Source: Gemmatimonadota bacterium
Lineage (GTDB): Bacteria; Gemmatimonadota; Gemmatimonadetes; Gemmatimonadales; Gemmatimonadaceae
Reading direction: 5' to 3'
Assembly (NCBI GenBank): GCA_023249305.1
Contig: JAHFCU010000027.1
Location: forward strand, 1 to 34,462
Length of the DNA: 34,462 nucleotides
In this document: piece by piece, positions 17,150 to 25,884 of the stretch
Position numbering within the stretch: the first letter of the stretch is position 1
How the letters are laid out: every line of letters starts with the position of its first letter
Translations under genes and position numbers: made by a program
Notes under the pieces: generated by a model
Told to the model about the DNA's origin: nothing
Databases searched by the model: none
Seen by the model: the letters and a program-made list of their open reading frames with translations, nothing else

Positions 17150-17230
17150 ACGTTTCGCGCGTCGAGTGGCTAGCAGAGGACTCTCGTGGCCACCCGCGGC
17201 GGCGCAAACCGCGCTCACTACGGCGCGAGC

Positions 17231-17254
17231 AGCGCTTAGAGCAGCGCTTAGAGC
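17231..17254. repeat. 12-bp tandem direct repeat after the PPDK_N-type gene
   Basis: AGCGCTTAGAGC occurs twice in a row (17231-17242, 17243-17254), 15 bp beyond the stop. With flanking GGCGCGAGC and GCGCGAGC words the region can fold in several ways; it may mark the transcript end. Confidence 0.5.
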
Positions 17255-17268
17255 GGCGCGAGCCACGC

Positions 17269-20235
17269 TTACTGCGGCTTCAGAATCACTCCCTCGCTCT
17301 TTCGCCCGTTCATTCGCACCACCAGCGGCCGCTCGAACTCGAGCAGTCGCACGTGTCCGTCTTCCGAGACCGCGGGCTGTGCCGCCAGCCAGTCCCAGTC
17401 GACAAAGCCGTCGCCAAAATCGGGATTCGTCGTGAAGTAGCCCACCTGGAACGACACGAGATTCTGGAAGAAGTGGCTCCCCTGCGACGGCGTGACGCGA
17501 AAATCGCGGAACCCCGACTCGACGATCACGCGCGCTCCGGAGATCTCCTCCCACCGCACCGGAATGCCCAGCCACGGATCAGACGAACCCCAGCGCCCGA
17601 CGCCAATCAGCAGATACGGCAGGCCGCGCTCGACGAGCGACGCGTTGAGGCGCGCGATCGCGCCGGCCGCCTCCATGCTCTGCGACCGATCGAACCGCAG
17701 TGAGTCGACCACGACCACGTGGCGCAGCGTATCGACGACGCCATCGCCGAGCACGCGCGGGCTCCGGCAGACCATCGACGCGGGATCGGCGTCGCCAATG
17801 TCCAACTCCGTCGATTCGCGCGACAGCACGAGCGGCCTCAGCTGCAGGAACCCAAACTCATGCGCTTCGCCGTGCCGGCCGAGTCGCACGGCGAACTCCA
17901 TCTCACACGGCCGGTTCATGCCGCTGGCACCGATTTCAAGCAGCTCCGTGAGCAGCGGCGCCAAGGGAAAGGCGTTGTGCTTCAGGATCGACGCGAAGCT
18001 CACCAGGCGCACACCGGCGCGCGAAACCCCATCGTACACGGCGTCGTTCTCGGGAGAGTACGTCGAGCCGAGCGCTGACAGCGTCCCGTCCTCCTCGGCG
18101 GCGTCGAGATCAAAACACGTCTCACGCATGCCGTGCTCGGGACTTCCGCCGTCGTCCTCTCCGAACTCAACCGCCCAGAACTGCCGCTGCGAGTTGGCGA
18201 CGATGTCGTCCACCGAGGAGAACTGGATGAGGTTGCGCGGCGCGCGCGGGCAGAACGAGAGCACGCGCCCGCCCTCAACCACGGCGCGGCCGAGTCCAAG
18301 CGCCACGGCCGCGACGCCATCTTCGGCCCGCAGCGGTGCGGCTGGATAGTAGTTGTACGACCGCGCCACACCCGAGAAGTCGGGATAGAAGCGCGAGCCG
18401 TGCTCGGCGCCCACGACCTTTTGAATGATGACCGCCATCTTTTCTTCTTCGAGACGGTACGGCGTGGCGCGCAGGTACGCTTTGGCGTTCTGCAGGAACG
18501 TCGACGCGTACACGCGCTTCACCGCCTCAATCAGGCGCGCCAGCCGTTCGTCGTGGTCCGGATGACGGTTGGGCAGCATGAACGTGTCATAGACGCCCGT
18601 GAACGGCTGGTACTGCGAGTCTTCGAGCAGGCTCGACGAGCGCACCGCCAGCGGCCAGCGCGCCTGCCGGAGGAACGCGTCGAGATCGGCGAGCACATCA
18701 TCGGGGAGCCGCGCCGCGATGAAGCGCCGCCGCAGCTCGGCGTCATCGGTGGCGTGAATGGCGAAATCCATCAGCTCGTTGTCGGCGAGGAAGCGGTCGA
18801 AGACGTCGGTGCCAAGCACGACGGCTCGCGGCACCCCCACGTGGACGCCGCGGAAGCGGCGGTTCACGCCGTACAACCCCACCAGGCGCCGCACGAACGC
18901 GAGGCCGCGCGCCTTGCCGCCGATCGAACCGCCGCCGATGCGCGCGAAGAAGGGCACCGACGCATCGAAGATCTCGCGATCGAAATCACCCACCTGGAGC
19001 TGCGTCTGGTCGTCGCGATAGACGGCGATGGAATTGATGAGATCGGCGCGCAGATCCTCGAGCGAGGGATAGTCCGAGATCTTGCGTGCCCGCAGCCGGT
19101 GCGAGAGTCCGAACTCGGCACGCGCGGCGAGCCACGTGGAGAAGTGATTGCGCTCGCCGTGATTCACGAGGCTCTCCACCGGCACCGTGGCGAGCTGCGC
19201 CTCCAGCCCGCGCAGGTCCTCGGCGCGTCCGACTTCGCGGCCGTCGGGCAGGCGGAATACGAAATCACCGAAGGCGAAATGCTCGAGGATGAAGCCATGC
19301 AGCTCGTGCAGCATCGTCGGCGAGCCCTTGAGCACGAAGGGCAGGCCCGCCTCGGCGGCGCGCACAAAGTACTCGGTGCGGCCGCTCTGCATGAGGATGG
19401 GCACGTCCGGCTCCTGCGCGCGCACGGCGCGGGCCAGTGCGAAGCCGGCGTCGCGTTCCACGGTACCGCCCTGCGGAAACTCGACATCGGTGATGATGCC
19501 GAGCACGTGTTCGCGGTACGTCGTCCACTGCGCCCACGCCTCTTCGTATGACGTGCAGAGCAGGATCTTCGGCCGCGCCCGCAGGCGCACCAGCTTGTGC
19601 GACAGGTTGCTTCCCTCGCCGAGCGCGTGCGCGGACTGCCGGATGATCTCGGTGTAGACGGTGGGGAGCAGCGAGGAGTAGTAGCGGATGCTGTCCTCGA
19701 CGAGCAGCACCACGCGCACGCCGGTGGTCGCCGTGTCGTGCGCGACGTTGCGCTGGTCCTCGACGTAGTTGACCATCGCCAGCAGGATGCGCGCATCCCC
19801 CTGCCACAGGAAGCAGCGGTCGATGCGCGACAGGTCGGCGCGCGCCACGAAGTCGGTGAGTTCGCGATGATCGTACGCCAGCACCAGCACCGGCACGTCG
19901 AGCCCGGCCTCCGCCAGCTTCTGCGCGAGCACCGTGGCGTCCATGTCTCCCGGGTAGATCGTCGTGATGACCAGATTGAAGCGGCGCTGCGCGCGCGCCT
20001 TGGCCACCGCCTCGGCGCCGCTCGACACGTGCGTGATGTGGGGCGTGTGGTACGTGTCGACGTCGATGAACTCGCTCATCACCAGCTCGTTGAGCCGGCC
20101 GTCTTCCTGCAACGTGAACGCGTCGTACAGGCTTGAGACGAGCAGGATGTCCTGCACCCGGTAGGGCATCAGGTCCTGAAACAGCTCCGACGGCAATGTC
20201 TCGTCGGAGCGCGGCTGATTCGCGCGTTCGCTCAC
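17269..20235 (-). CDS. Double receiver-like protein fused to a PEP/pyruvate-binding (PPDK_N) ATP-binding domain
   Basis: 988 residues. Residues 28-165 look like a receiver fold whose phospho-acceptor position is not Asp (FNLVITTIYPGD, Thr91/Thr92). Residues 172-320 form a second receiver with acidic Glu180-Asp181, Asp250 (GIITDVEFPQGG), Ser284 and Lys303 (FVLKG), so it may be phosphorylated. Residues 425-800 match the ATP-binding N-terminal domain of PEP synthase/pyruvate phosphate dikinase: GGGSIGGKARGLAF (434-447), LAVRSSSLLEDSQYQPFTGV (529-548), MAVIIQKVVG (600-609) and EMEFAV (778-783). The phosphohistidine swivel domain and the PEP-binding barrel are missing. The C-terminal 150 residues (LLIGVGRWGSSDPWLGIPV, then SQGSHFFQNL) form an unknown domain I recall from similar Bacteroidota proteins. 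It probably transfers phosphate from ATP to an unknown acceptor under receiver control. No kinase adjoins it. Confidence 0.85.
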   Translation of the reverse strand: MSERANQPRSDETLPSELFQDLMPYRVQDILLVSSLYDAFTLQEDGRLNELVMSEFIDVDTYHTPHITHVSSGAEAVAKARAQRRFNLVITTIYPGDMDATVLAQKLAEAGLDVPVLVLAYDHRELTDFVARADLSRIDRCFLWQGDARILLAMVNYVEDQRNVAHDTATTGVRVVLLVEDSIRYYSSLLPTVYTEIIRQSAHALGEGSNLSHKLVRLRARPKILLCTSYEEAWAQWTTYREHVLGIITDVEFPQGGTVERDAGFALARAVRAQEPDVPILMQSGRTEYFVRAAEAGLPFVLKGSPTMLHELHGFILEHFAFGDFVFRLPDGREVGRAEDLRGLEAQLATVPVESLVNHGERNHFSTWLAARAEFGLSHRLRARKISDYPSLEDLRADLINSIAVYRDDQTQLQVGDFDREIFDASVPFFARIGGGSIGGKARGLAFVRRLVGLYGVNRRFRGVHVGVPRAVVLGTDVFDRFLADNELMDFAIHATDDAELRRRFIAARLPDDVLADLDAFLRQARWPLAVRSSSLLEDSQYQPFTGVYDTFMLPNRHPDHDERLARLIEAVKRVYASTFLQNAKAYLRATPYRLEEEKMAVIIQKVVGAEHGSRFYPDFSGVARSYNYYPAAPLRAEDGVAAVALGLGRAVVEGGRVLSFCPRAPRNLIQFSSVDDIVANSQRQFWAVEFGEDDGGSPEHGMRETCFDLDAAEEDGTLSALGSTYSPENDAVYDGVSRAGVRLVSFASILKHNAFPLAPLLTELLEIGASGMNRPCEMEFAVRLGRHGEAHEFGFLQLRPLVLSRESTELDIGDADPASMVCRSPRVLGDGVVDTLRHVVVVDSLRFDRSQSMEAAGAIARLNASLVERGLPYLLIGVGRWGSSDPWLGIPVRWEEISGARVIVESGFRDFRVTPSQGSHFFQNLVSFQVGYFTTNPDFGDGFVDWDWLAAQPAVSEDGHVRLLEFERPLVVRMNGRKSEGVILKPQ

Positions 20236-20267
20236 GCCCGTGGTCCTCCCTTCGTGCCCAAAGATAA

Positions 20268-20321
20268 GGGCGCGGGGTGGCGACTGCCCACCCCGCGCCC
20301 GTGCACGGTCCGAAGACCGTG
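20268..20321 (-). terminator. Two tandem hairpins after glutamate dehydrogenase
   Basis: Read on the minus strand, the first hairpin (20321-20304) is CACGGTC-TTCG-GACCGTG, a stem closed by a C(UUCG)G tetraloop, 6 bp past the gdhA stop. The second (20300-20268) pairs GGGCGCGGGGTGG with CCACCCCGCGCCC, 13 bp. There is no long U-tract, but the pair is a convincing transcript end before the next gene. Confidence 0.75.
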
Positions 20322-20326
20322 TGAAA

Positions 20327-21763
20327 TCAGACGGCGCCCTGATCCATCATGGCGTCGGCCACCTTGATGAAGCCGGCGATATTCGCGCCGTTCACCAGGT
20401 TGCCCGGCGTGCCGTACTCGATGGCCGCGTCGCTGGCTGCCTTGTAGATGCTCTTCATGATCTGGTGCAGCTTGGCATCCACTTCCTCGCGCGTCCAGCT
20501 GTACCGCATGCTGTTCTGCGACATCTCAAGGCCCGACACGGCCACGCCACCGGCGTTGGCGGCCTTGGCCGGCCCGTACAGGATCTTCGCGTCGAGGAAG
20601 AGCTTCACGCCGTCGAGCGTCGTCGGCATGTTGGCGCCTTCGCTCACGAGCATGCAGCCGTTCTTCAGCAGGTTCTTGGCGTCCGTCACGTTGATCTCGT
20701 TCTGCGTGGCGCTCGGGAACGCGCACTCGGCCTTGACGTCCCACATCGGGTTGTAGCCGAGCGCCGGGTTGACCGGCGTGTACGTCGAGCCCGGGAACTT
20801 CTTGGCGTACTCTTCGATGCGGCCGCGGCGCTTGTTCTTGAGATCCATCACGAAGGCCAGCTTCGTCGCGTCGATGCCCGCGGGATCAAAGATGAAGCCG
20901 TTCGAGTCGGACAGCGTCACCACCTTGCCGCCCAGGTCGTTGATCTTCTCGACCGTGTACTGCGACACGTTGCCGCTGCCGCTCACGAGGCAGGTCTTGC
21001 CCTTGAGCGTCTCACCGCGACCGGCGAGCATCTCAACCGCGAAGTACACGCAGCCGTAGCCTGTGGCTTCCGGACGAATGAGCGAGCCGCCCCAGTTGCG
21101 TCCCTTGCCCGTCAGCACGCCGGTGAATTCGTTGCGAATGCGCTTGTACTGTCCAAACAGGAAGCCGAGTTCGCGGCCGCCGACGCCGATGTCACCAGCC
21201 GGCACGTCCGTGTCCGGCCCGATGTGGCGGAAGAGCTCGGTCATGAAGCTCTGGCAGAAATGCATGACTTCGTTGTCGCTCTTGCCCTTCGGGTCGAAAT
21301 CGGTGCCGCCCTTGCCGCCGCCCATCGGCAGCGTCGTGAGGGAGTTCTTGAGCACCTGCTCGAACGCGAGGAACTTCAGGATGCCGAGGTTCACCGAGGG
21401 GTGGAAGCGCAGGCCGCCCTTGTACGGGCCGATGGCGCTGTTCATCTCGATGCGGAAGCCGCGGTTGACCTGCATCTCGCCATTGTCATCGACCCAGGGC
21501 ACGCGGAACAGGATCACGCGTTCCGCCTCGATGAGACGCTCGATGATGTGGGCCGCGCGATATTCGGGGTGGCGGTCGAGGACGAGGCTCAGCGAATCAA
21601 CGACTTCTTCGACGGCCTGGTGGAATTCGGGTTCAGCCGGGTTCTTCGCCTTGACCTGCTCCATCAGGGCGGCGACATACGCCTTGCCCGTGAGGTTCTT
21701 CAGCGGGTTCATCGCGCCGACGTCGTGCTTGGTGCTCGGGGTCATGGTGCCTGTGGTGCTCAT
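20327..21763 (-). CDS. gdhA: NADP-type glutamate dehydrogenase
   Basis: 478 residues from ATG 21763, with AAGGGAG about 9 nt upstream; a longer start seven codons up has no ribosome site. It is the hexameric family I enzyme that aminates 2-oxoglutarate to glutamate. Motifs: substrate region GPYKGGLRFHPSVN, the catalytic-lysine segment MGGGKGGTDFDPKGKSD, PAGDIGVGGRELGFL, RPEATGYG, and the nucleotide fold VSGSGNVSQYT. The absence of an acidic residue after the second strand glycines suggests NADP(H) but cannot prove it. The N-terminus has about 28 extra Thr/Ser-rich residues. It follows the PFOR operon at 256 bp, and is probably its own unit ending in a double hairpin. Confidence 0.96.
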   Translation of the reverse strand: MSTTGTMTPSTKHDVGAMNPLKNLTGKAYVAALMEQVKAKNPAEPEFHQAVEEVVDSLSLVLDRHPEYRAAHIIERLIEAERVILFRVPWVDDNGEMQVNRGFRIEMNSAIGPYKGGLRFHPSVNLGILKFLAFEQVLKNSLTTLPMGGGKGGTDFDPKGKSDNEVMHFCQSFMTELFRHIGPDTDVPAGDIGVGGRELGFLFGQYKRIRNEFTGVLTGKGRNWGGSLIRPEATGYGCVYFAVEMLAGRGETLKGKTCLVSGSGNVSQYTVEKINDLGGKVVTLSDSNGFIFDPAGIDATKLAFVMDLKNKRRGRIEEYAKKFPGSTYTPVNPALGYNPMWDVKAECAFPSATQNEINVTDAKNLLKNGCMLVSEGANMPTTLDGVKLFLDAKILYGPAKAANAGGVAVSGLEMSQNSMRYSWTREEVDAKLHQIMKSIYKAASDAAIEYGTPGNLVNGANIAGFIKVADAMMDQGAV

Positions 21764-21922
21764 GGTGGTTACTCCCTTCAGCAAACGCGAAAGTTGTTGG
21801 TTTGGCCGTATGGAAACGTGAAGCGTCAGCGGCTCAGCGGGCTTCGTGCGGTGGGCGAACGCCGCGTGTCGGCGTCATCCCTCGCACGCGTCCTCGACGC
21901 CGTGCGATGCCCTTGAAGCTCG

Positions 21923-21948
21923 CCTCTGCCGCATCCGGCGGCGAGAGG
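21923..21948 (-). other. Hairpin between porB and gdhA
   Basis: CCTCT-GCCGC (21923-21932) pairs with GCGGC-g-AGAGG (21938-21948), ten base pairs with one bulged base and a 5-nt loop. It lies 72-97 bp past the porB stop, so it may end the PFOR transcript; it could equally belong to the gdhA leader. I saw no clear promoter in the remaining 256 bp. Confidence 0.35.
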
Positions 21949-22019
21949 GAAGTTGCTCACGGGACATCAGGAAATTGCTGGCGGAAGGGCGGCGGGAACC
22001 CTCCCGCGCAGTCGAACAA

Positions 22020-22937
22020 TCACATGGCCCCGGCGGGCACCAGCGGCTCAGCCTGCGCGCGCCGCTGCAGGGACTCCCACCGCGCCGTGATCTCGCGCTG
22101 GATGTGTGTCACCTGTTCCCCACTGAGATGCCGGAACCGTCCCTGACGGCGCAGATACGGCTCCACCGGATCACCGGCATGCTCCATCGTCACGCGCCAG
22201 TGCTGCCCGTCTTCCACTTCAACCATCGGGAAGACGCGGCTCTGTACCGCCATGCGGGCCAGCTCAAGCCCTTCGTCGTCGCCGCACTTCCACCCCGGCG
22301 GGCACGGTGACAGCAGGTGGATGAAGCGCGTCCCGCGCATCGCTTTCGCCTTGTTCACCTTGGCGATGAAGTCCACGGGATACGCGGGCGTCGCCGTCGC
22401 GGCGTACGGAATGTTGTGCGCCGCCATGATGGCGAGGATGTCTTTCTTGTTCGAGGCCTCGGGAAACTGCGCCGGCGTCGTCGTCGTCCACGCGCCCCAC
22501 GGCGTCGCCGACGAGCGCTGGATACCGGTGTTCATATACGCCTCGTTGTCGTAGCAGACGTACAGGATGTTCTCGTTGCGCTCGGCCGCCCCCGACAGCG
22601 ATTGCAGGCCGATGTCAAACGTTCCGCCGTCACCGACCCACACGAGCACCGTGGTGTCGAACTTCCCCTGCGTGTCGAGTGCGGCGCGGATGCCACTCGC
22701 CACCGCGGGTCCCGTGGCAAACGCCGTATGAAACACGGGCACTTGGAGCGAACTCTGCGGCCACGGGCCGGCGATGATGGTGTAGCAACAGGCCGGCATC
22801 ACGACAATCGTGTTGGCGCCGAGCGCATTGAGCGCCAGCTTCATCGCCAGCGGCGCGGCGCACCCAGGGCACGCCAAATGCCCCGACGCGAGCAGCCGTC
22901 CTTCGGGAATGAGTTCGTTGATGCGCAGCTGGCTCAC
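22020..22937 (-). CDS. porB: Pyruvate:ferredoxin oxidoreductase, beta subunit
   Basis: 305 residues from GTG 22937, which overlaps the porA stop (GTGA) and has GGGAG upstream; a TTG six codons earlier is less likely. This is the thiamine-diphosphate-binding subunit: the GDGGTFDIGLQSLSGAAERNE region holds the Mg/TPP motif, and CYDNEAYMNTGIQRS is typical of PFOR rather than 2-oxoglutarate enzymes. CPGC near residue 23, the CC pair near 51 and Cys in PPGWKCGDD would ligate the proximal [4Fe-4S] cluster. It decarboxylates pyruvate (or a related 2-oxoacid) with CoA and passes electrons to ferredoxin. Confidence 0.9.
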   Translation of the reverse strand: MSQLRINELIPEGRLLASGHLACPGCAAPLAMKLALNALGANTIVVMPACCYTIIAGPWPQSSLQVPVFHTAFATGPAVASGIRAALDTQGKFDTTVLVWVGDGGTFDIGLQSLSGAAERNENILYVCYDNEAYMNTGIQRSSATPWGAWTTTTPAQFPEASNKKDILAIMAAHNIPYAATATPAYPVDFIAKVNKAKAMRGTRFIHLLSPCPPGWKCGDDEGLELARMAVQSRVFPMVEVEDGQHWRVTMEHAGDPVEPYLRRQGRFRHLSGEQVTHIQREITARWESLQRRAQAEPLVPAGAM

Positions 22938-24094
22938 GGGTTCACTCCCACCCAAAGGTCCTCGCGCGACGGCACAACTCCGGCGCGTGTCTTTTCGATG
23001 ACTTCGTCAATCACGGCCGGCGTGATGTCGCGCCCGCCCAGGCCGAGCACGAAACCGAACAGTTCGGGGCGCTCGGCGTCTGGTATGTCGTAGAGCGCCG
23101 ACCGCAGCTCTTCGGCAAAGATCCCGCCGTGCCCCGGCGAAATGTTGCGGTCGAGCACGGCCACCCGCGGGACGCCGCGCAGCGCATCGCGCAGCAGCGC
23201 CGTCGGGAACGGCCGGAACATCTTCATCTTCAGCAGGCCCACCCGCTCGCCCGCGGCCCGCCGGGCATCCACCACGGCGCGCGCCGTCGACGTCACAGTG
23301 CCTGACGTCACGAGCAGCAGTTCGGCGTCATCGGCGCGGTACGCCTCGAGCGCGCCGTACGAACGGCCGAACATCCGCTGCCAGTCCTTCTCGATCGCCG
23401 CGAGCGTCTGCGGCACTTGCTGCAGCGCTTCCTGCTGCAGGAAGCGCATTTCCATGTAGGCGTCCGGCTTCACAAGGGCGCCGAAGGCGTGCGGACTCTC
23501 CACGTCCAGCTTGTACGACGCCGCGCGCTTCGGCAGGAAGCGATCGACCATCTCCTGGTCGGGCACGTCCACCGGTTCCGCGGTATGCGAGAGATAGAAA
23601 CCGTCGAGCATCAGCATCACCGGCACGTCAAGCGTCTCGGCCAGCTTGAACGCCATGATGGTCGTGTCCACCACTTCCTGATTGGTCTCGCAATACAGCT
23701 GCACCCAGCCCGTGTCGCGCTGCGACAGGCTGTCGTTCTGGTCGGTCCAGATGTTCCACGGCGCGCCCACGGCGCGATTGACGTCGACCATCACGATGGG
23801 CAGGCGTGCACCGCCCGCCCAGTGCAGCATCTCGTGCATGTACAGCAGCCCGTGCGACGACGAGGCCGTGAACGCGCGCACACCGGTGGCCGACGCGCCG
23901 ATCACCGCCGCCATGGCGGAGTGCTCGCTCTCCACCTTGATGAAGCGCGCCGGCAGCGTGCCATCGGCGCACATCTCGCTGAGCTTCTCCACCACCTGCG
24001 TCTGCGGCGTGATCGGATACGCCGAGATCACCTCGACGCGTGCCAGTCGCACGCCCCACGCCACCGCGTGGTTGCCCACCATGACCTTTTTCAT
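22934..24094 (-). CDS. porA: Pyruvate:ferredoxin oxidoreductase, alpha subunit
   Basis: 386 residues from ATG 24094, overlapping the stop of the flavoprotein gene (ATGA). It contains the pyrimidine-binding and transketolase-C-like domains of the alpha subunit: SAYPITPQTQVVEKLSE at about 20-36, the SEHSAM segment with catalytic-region Glu, and TASSSHGLLYMHEMLHWAGG. Together with porB it forms the active site. The best guess for substrate is pyruvate; branched-chain 2-oxoacids (VOR) are the main alternative and cannot be excluded by eye. Confidence 0.9.
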   Translation of the reverse strand: MKKVMVGNHAVAWGVRLARVEVISAYPITPQTQVVEKLSEMCADGTLPARFIKVESEHSAMAAVIGASATGVRAFTASSSHGLLYMHEMLHWAGGARLPIVMVDVNRAVGAPWNIWTDQNDSLSQRDTGWVQLYCETNQEVVDTTIMAFKLAETLDVPVMLMLDGFYLSHTAEPVDVPDQEMVDRFLPKRAASYKLDVESPHAFGALVKPDAYMEMRFLQQEALQQVPQTLAAIEKDWQRMFGRSYGALEAYRADDAELLLVTSGTVTSTARAVVDARRAAGERVGLLKMKMFRPFPTALLRDALRGVPRVAVLDRNISPGHGGIFAEELRSALYDIPDAERPELFGFVLGLGGRDITPAVIDEVIEKTRAGVVPSREDLWVGVNP

Positions 24095-25884
24095 GGACGG
24101 TCCTGCGTCATCGTGATCGCCCCTCGCGGGCACTCGGCGGCGCAGATGCCGCAGCCTTTGCAGTAGTCGAGCGCAATCACGTACGCGCCGCCTTCAGCGT
24201 GCGTGATGGCAGCGTCGGGACAGAAGATCAGGCAGACATCGCACTCGGTGCACACGCCGCAGTTGAGGCAGCGCTTGGCTTCGTCCATCGCCTCGCTGGC
24301 CGTCAGCCCGGCGTTGACCTCATCAAACCCCGTCACCGCGCTGCCGCTGGGCAAATGCGGATCGGCATGCCGGCGCACGCGCTGGTACTGGGTGAAGTTG
24401 AGGTCGTCGACGCCCACCACCTGATTGATGGGGTCGGTGCGGCGAATCGGATCGCGCCGCAGCCATCGGGCGGCGCTCAGGTTGCCTTCGCCAAAGCGCA
24501 GCGCATTCAGCTCGTGCGTATCGCCGTGATGCTTGCGCAGGTGCCGGTCGATGCCGAGCGCCGCGCGTTTGCCGGCGCCGAGCGCGTCGGCCACCGTCCG
24601 CTCGAGGTCGGTGACGTCGCCGCCGGCATAGAGCAGATCGCGCGACGTTCCGCCCAGCGCGTCCACTTCGAGTCCGGACGCGCTGCCCTGCACGTCCGGA
24701 TAGAACCCGTCGAGCGCCGTGGACTCGCCAATGGCCGAGAGCACCGTGTCGGCGTACACCGTAAAGCGCTCGCCCGTCGGCATCGGACGCCGGCGCCCGC
24801 TCGCGTCCGGTTCGCCCAGCGCCATCCGCTCGCACACGATCGCATCGACGCGTCCCGCCGCCGACGTGAACGCCAACGGGTTGGCGAGAAAGACGAACTC
24901 CGCCCCCTCGCGCATCGCGTCTTCCACTTCCTCGCGAATCGCCGGCATCTCGTCGCGCGTGCGCCGATAGACGACGGTGACGCGCGCGCCAAGCCGCATG
25001 GCCGAGCGCGCGCAATCCATCGCGGTGTTGCCGCCGCCCACCACCACGACGTGGCGTCCGAGGTCGGGACGGCCGCCGAGATTCACCTCGCGCAGGAACG
25101 CGAGGCCAGGGCGCACACCGGGGAGATCCTCGCCGGGGACGCCGAGCGCGCGGCTCGCATGCGCGCCGACCGCGACGAAGATCGCATCGAAGGTGCGATG
25201 CAGGTCGTCCCACGAAATGTCACGCCCAATGCGCACGCCGCATTTGATCTCCGCGCCGTGCGCCGCCACGCGCGCAATGTCGCGGTCGAGCACGTCGCGC
25301 GGCAGGCGATACTCGGGAATGCCGAGGCGCAGCATGCCACCGGGCGCAGGCGCCGCTTCGTACACGGTCACCCCGTAGCCGAAACGCGCGAGATGATACG
25401 CGCAGGCCAGACCCGCCGGACCCGAACCCACCACCGCCACGCGTTCAGGGCGCAGCGCGCTTCGGAAGACGGGCGCCGGACGCTGATGCGCCAGGTCGCC
25501 CATCGCGCGCTCCACCGCGTGGATCGCCACCGCTTCATCGAGCGCGCGGCGATTGCACTGGTTCTCGCACGGATGATGACAGACGCGCCCCGTGACGGCG
25601 GGCAGCGGATTCTCCGCGAGCAGCAGGTCGCGCGCTTCATCCACGCGTCCTTCGCGCAGCAGATTCATGTACCCTTCGATGTCGATCCCCACGGGACAGC
25701 CGGCATTGCAGGGCGCCACGCGATCGTGATACGCGGGATACTGGTATTTCCAGGAGCCGGTGCGCGTGGCGAGCGTCGACATCGAACTCATCGCCACCTG
25801 CGGCACGTGCCGCGCGCCATTGGTCGTGGTGATGTGCTCAGGCACGCGCGCCGCTCCGCCGGACGTGGTGGTGTGCTTAGGCAT
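24091..25884 (-). CDS. GltD/NfnB-like FAD-NAD(P) oxidoreductase fused to a two-cluster ferredoxin (PFOR delta)
   Basis: 597 residues from ATG 25884, GGGAGG upstream, overlapping porG by 8 bp. Order: an N-terminal tail with a 13-residue duplication (1-26); a Fe-S-binding helical domain with Cys59, Cys63, Cys102, Cys106 and Cys110 as in GltD; FAD fold GSGPAG (153-158); NAD(P) fold VVGGGNTAMD (281-290) followed by RRT; and a C-terminal 2[4Fe-4S] ferredoxin with Cys539, 542, 545, 548, 551, 555 and Cys575, 578, 581, 585. The usual PorD ferredoxin is thus fused to a pyridine-nucleotide flavoprotein. It should move electrons from the PorAB active site to NAD(P)+, or run them backward for carboxylation. 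Six Cys in the first ferredoxin group is two more than one cluster needs. Confidence 0.88.
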   Translation of the reverse strand: MPKHTTTSGGAARVPEHITTTNGARHVPQVAMSSMSTLATRTGSWKYQYPAYHDRVAPCNAGCPVGIDIEGYMNLLREGRVDEARDLLLAENPLPAVTGRVCHHPCENQCNRRALDEAVAIHAVERAMGDLAHQRPAPVFRSALRPERVAVVGSGPAGLACAYHLARFGYGVTVYEAAPAPGGMLRLGIPEYRLPRDVLDRDIARVAAHGAEIKCGVRIGRDISWDDLHRTFDAIFVAVGAHASRALGVPGEDLPGVRPGLAFLREVNLGGRPDLGRHVVVVGGGNTAMDCARSAMRLGARVTVVYRRTRDEMPAIREEVEDAMREGAEFVFLANPLAFTSAAGRVDAIVCERMALGEPDASGRRRPMPTGERFTVYADTVLSAIGESTALDGFYPDVQGSASGLEVDALGGTSRDLLYAGGDVTDLERTVADALGAGKRAALGIDRHLRKHHGDTHELNALRFGEGNLSAARWLRRDPIRRTDPINQVVGVDDLNFTQYQRVRRHADPHLPSGSAVTGFDEVNAGLTASEAMDEAKRCLNCGVCTECDVCLIFCPDAAITHAEGGAYVIALDYCKGCGICAAECPRGAITMTQDRP

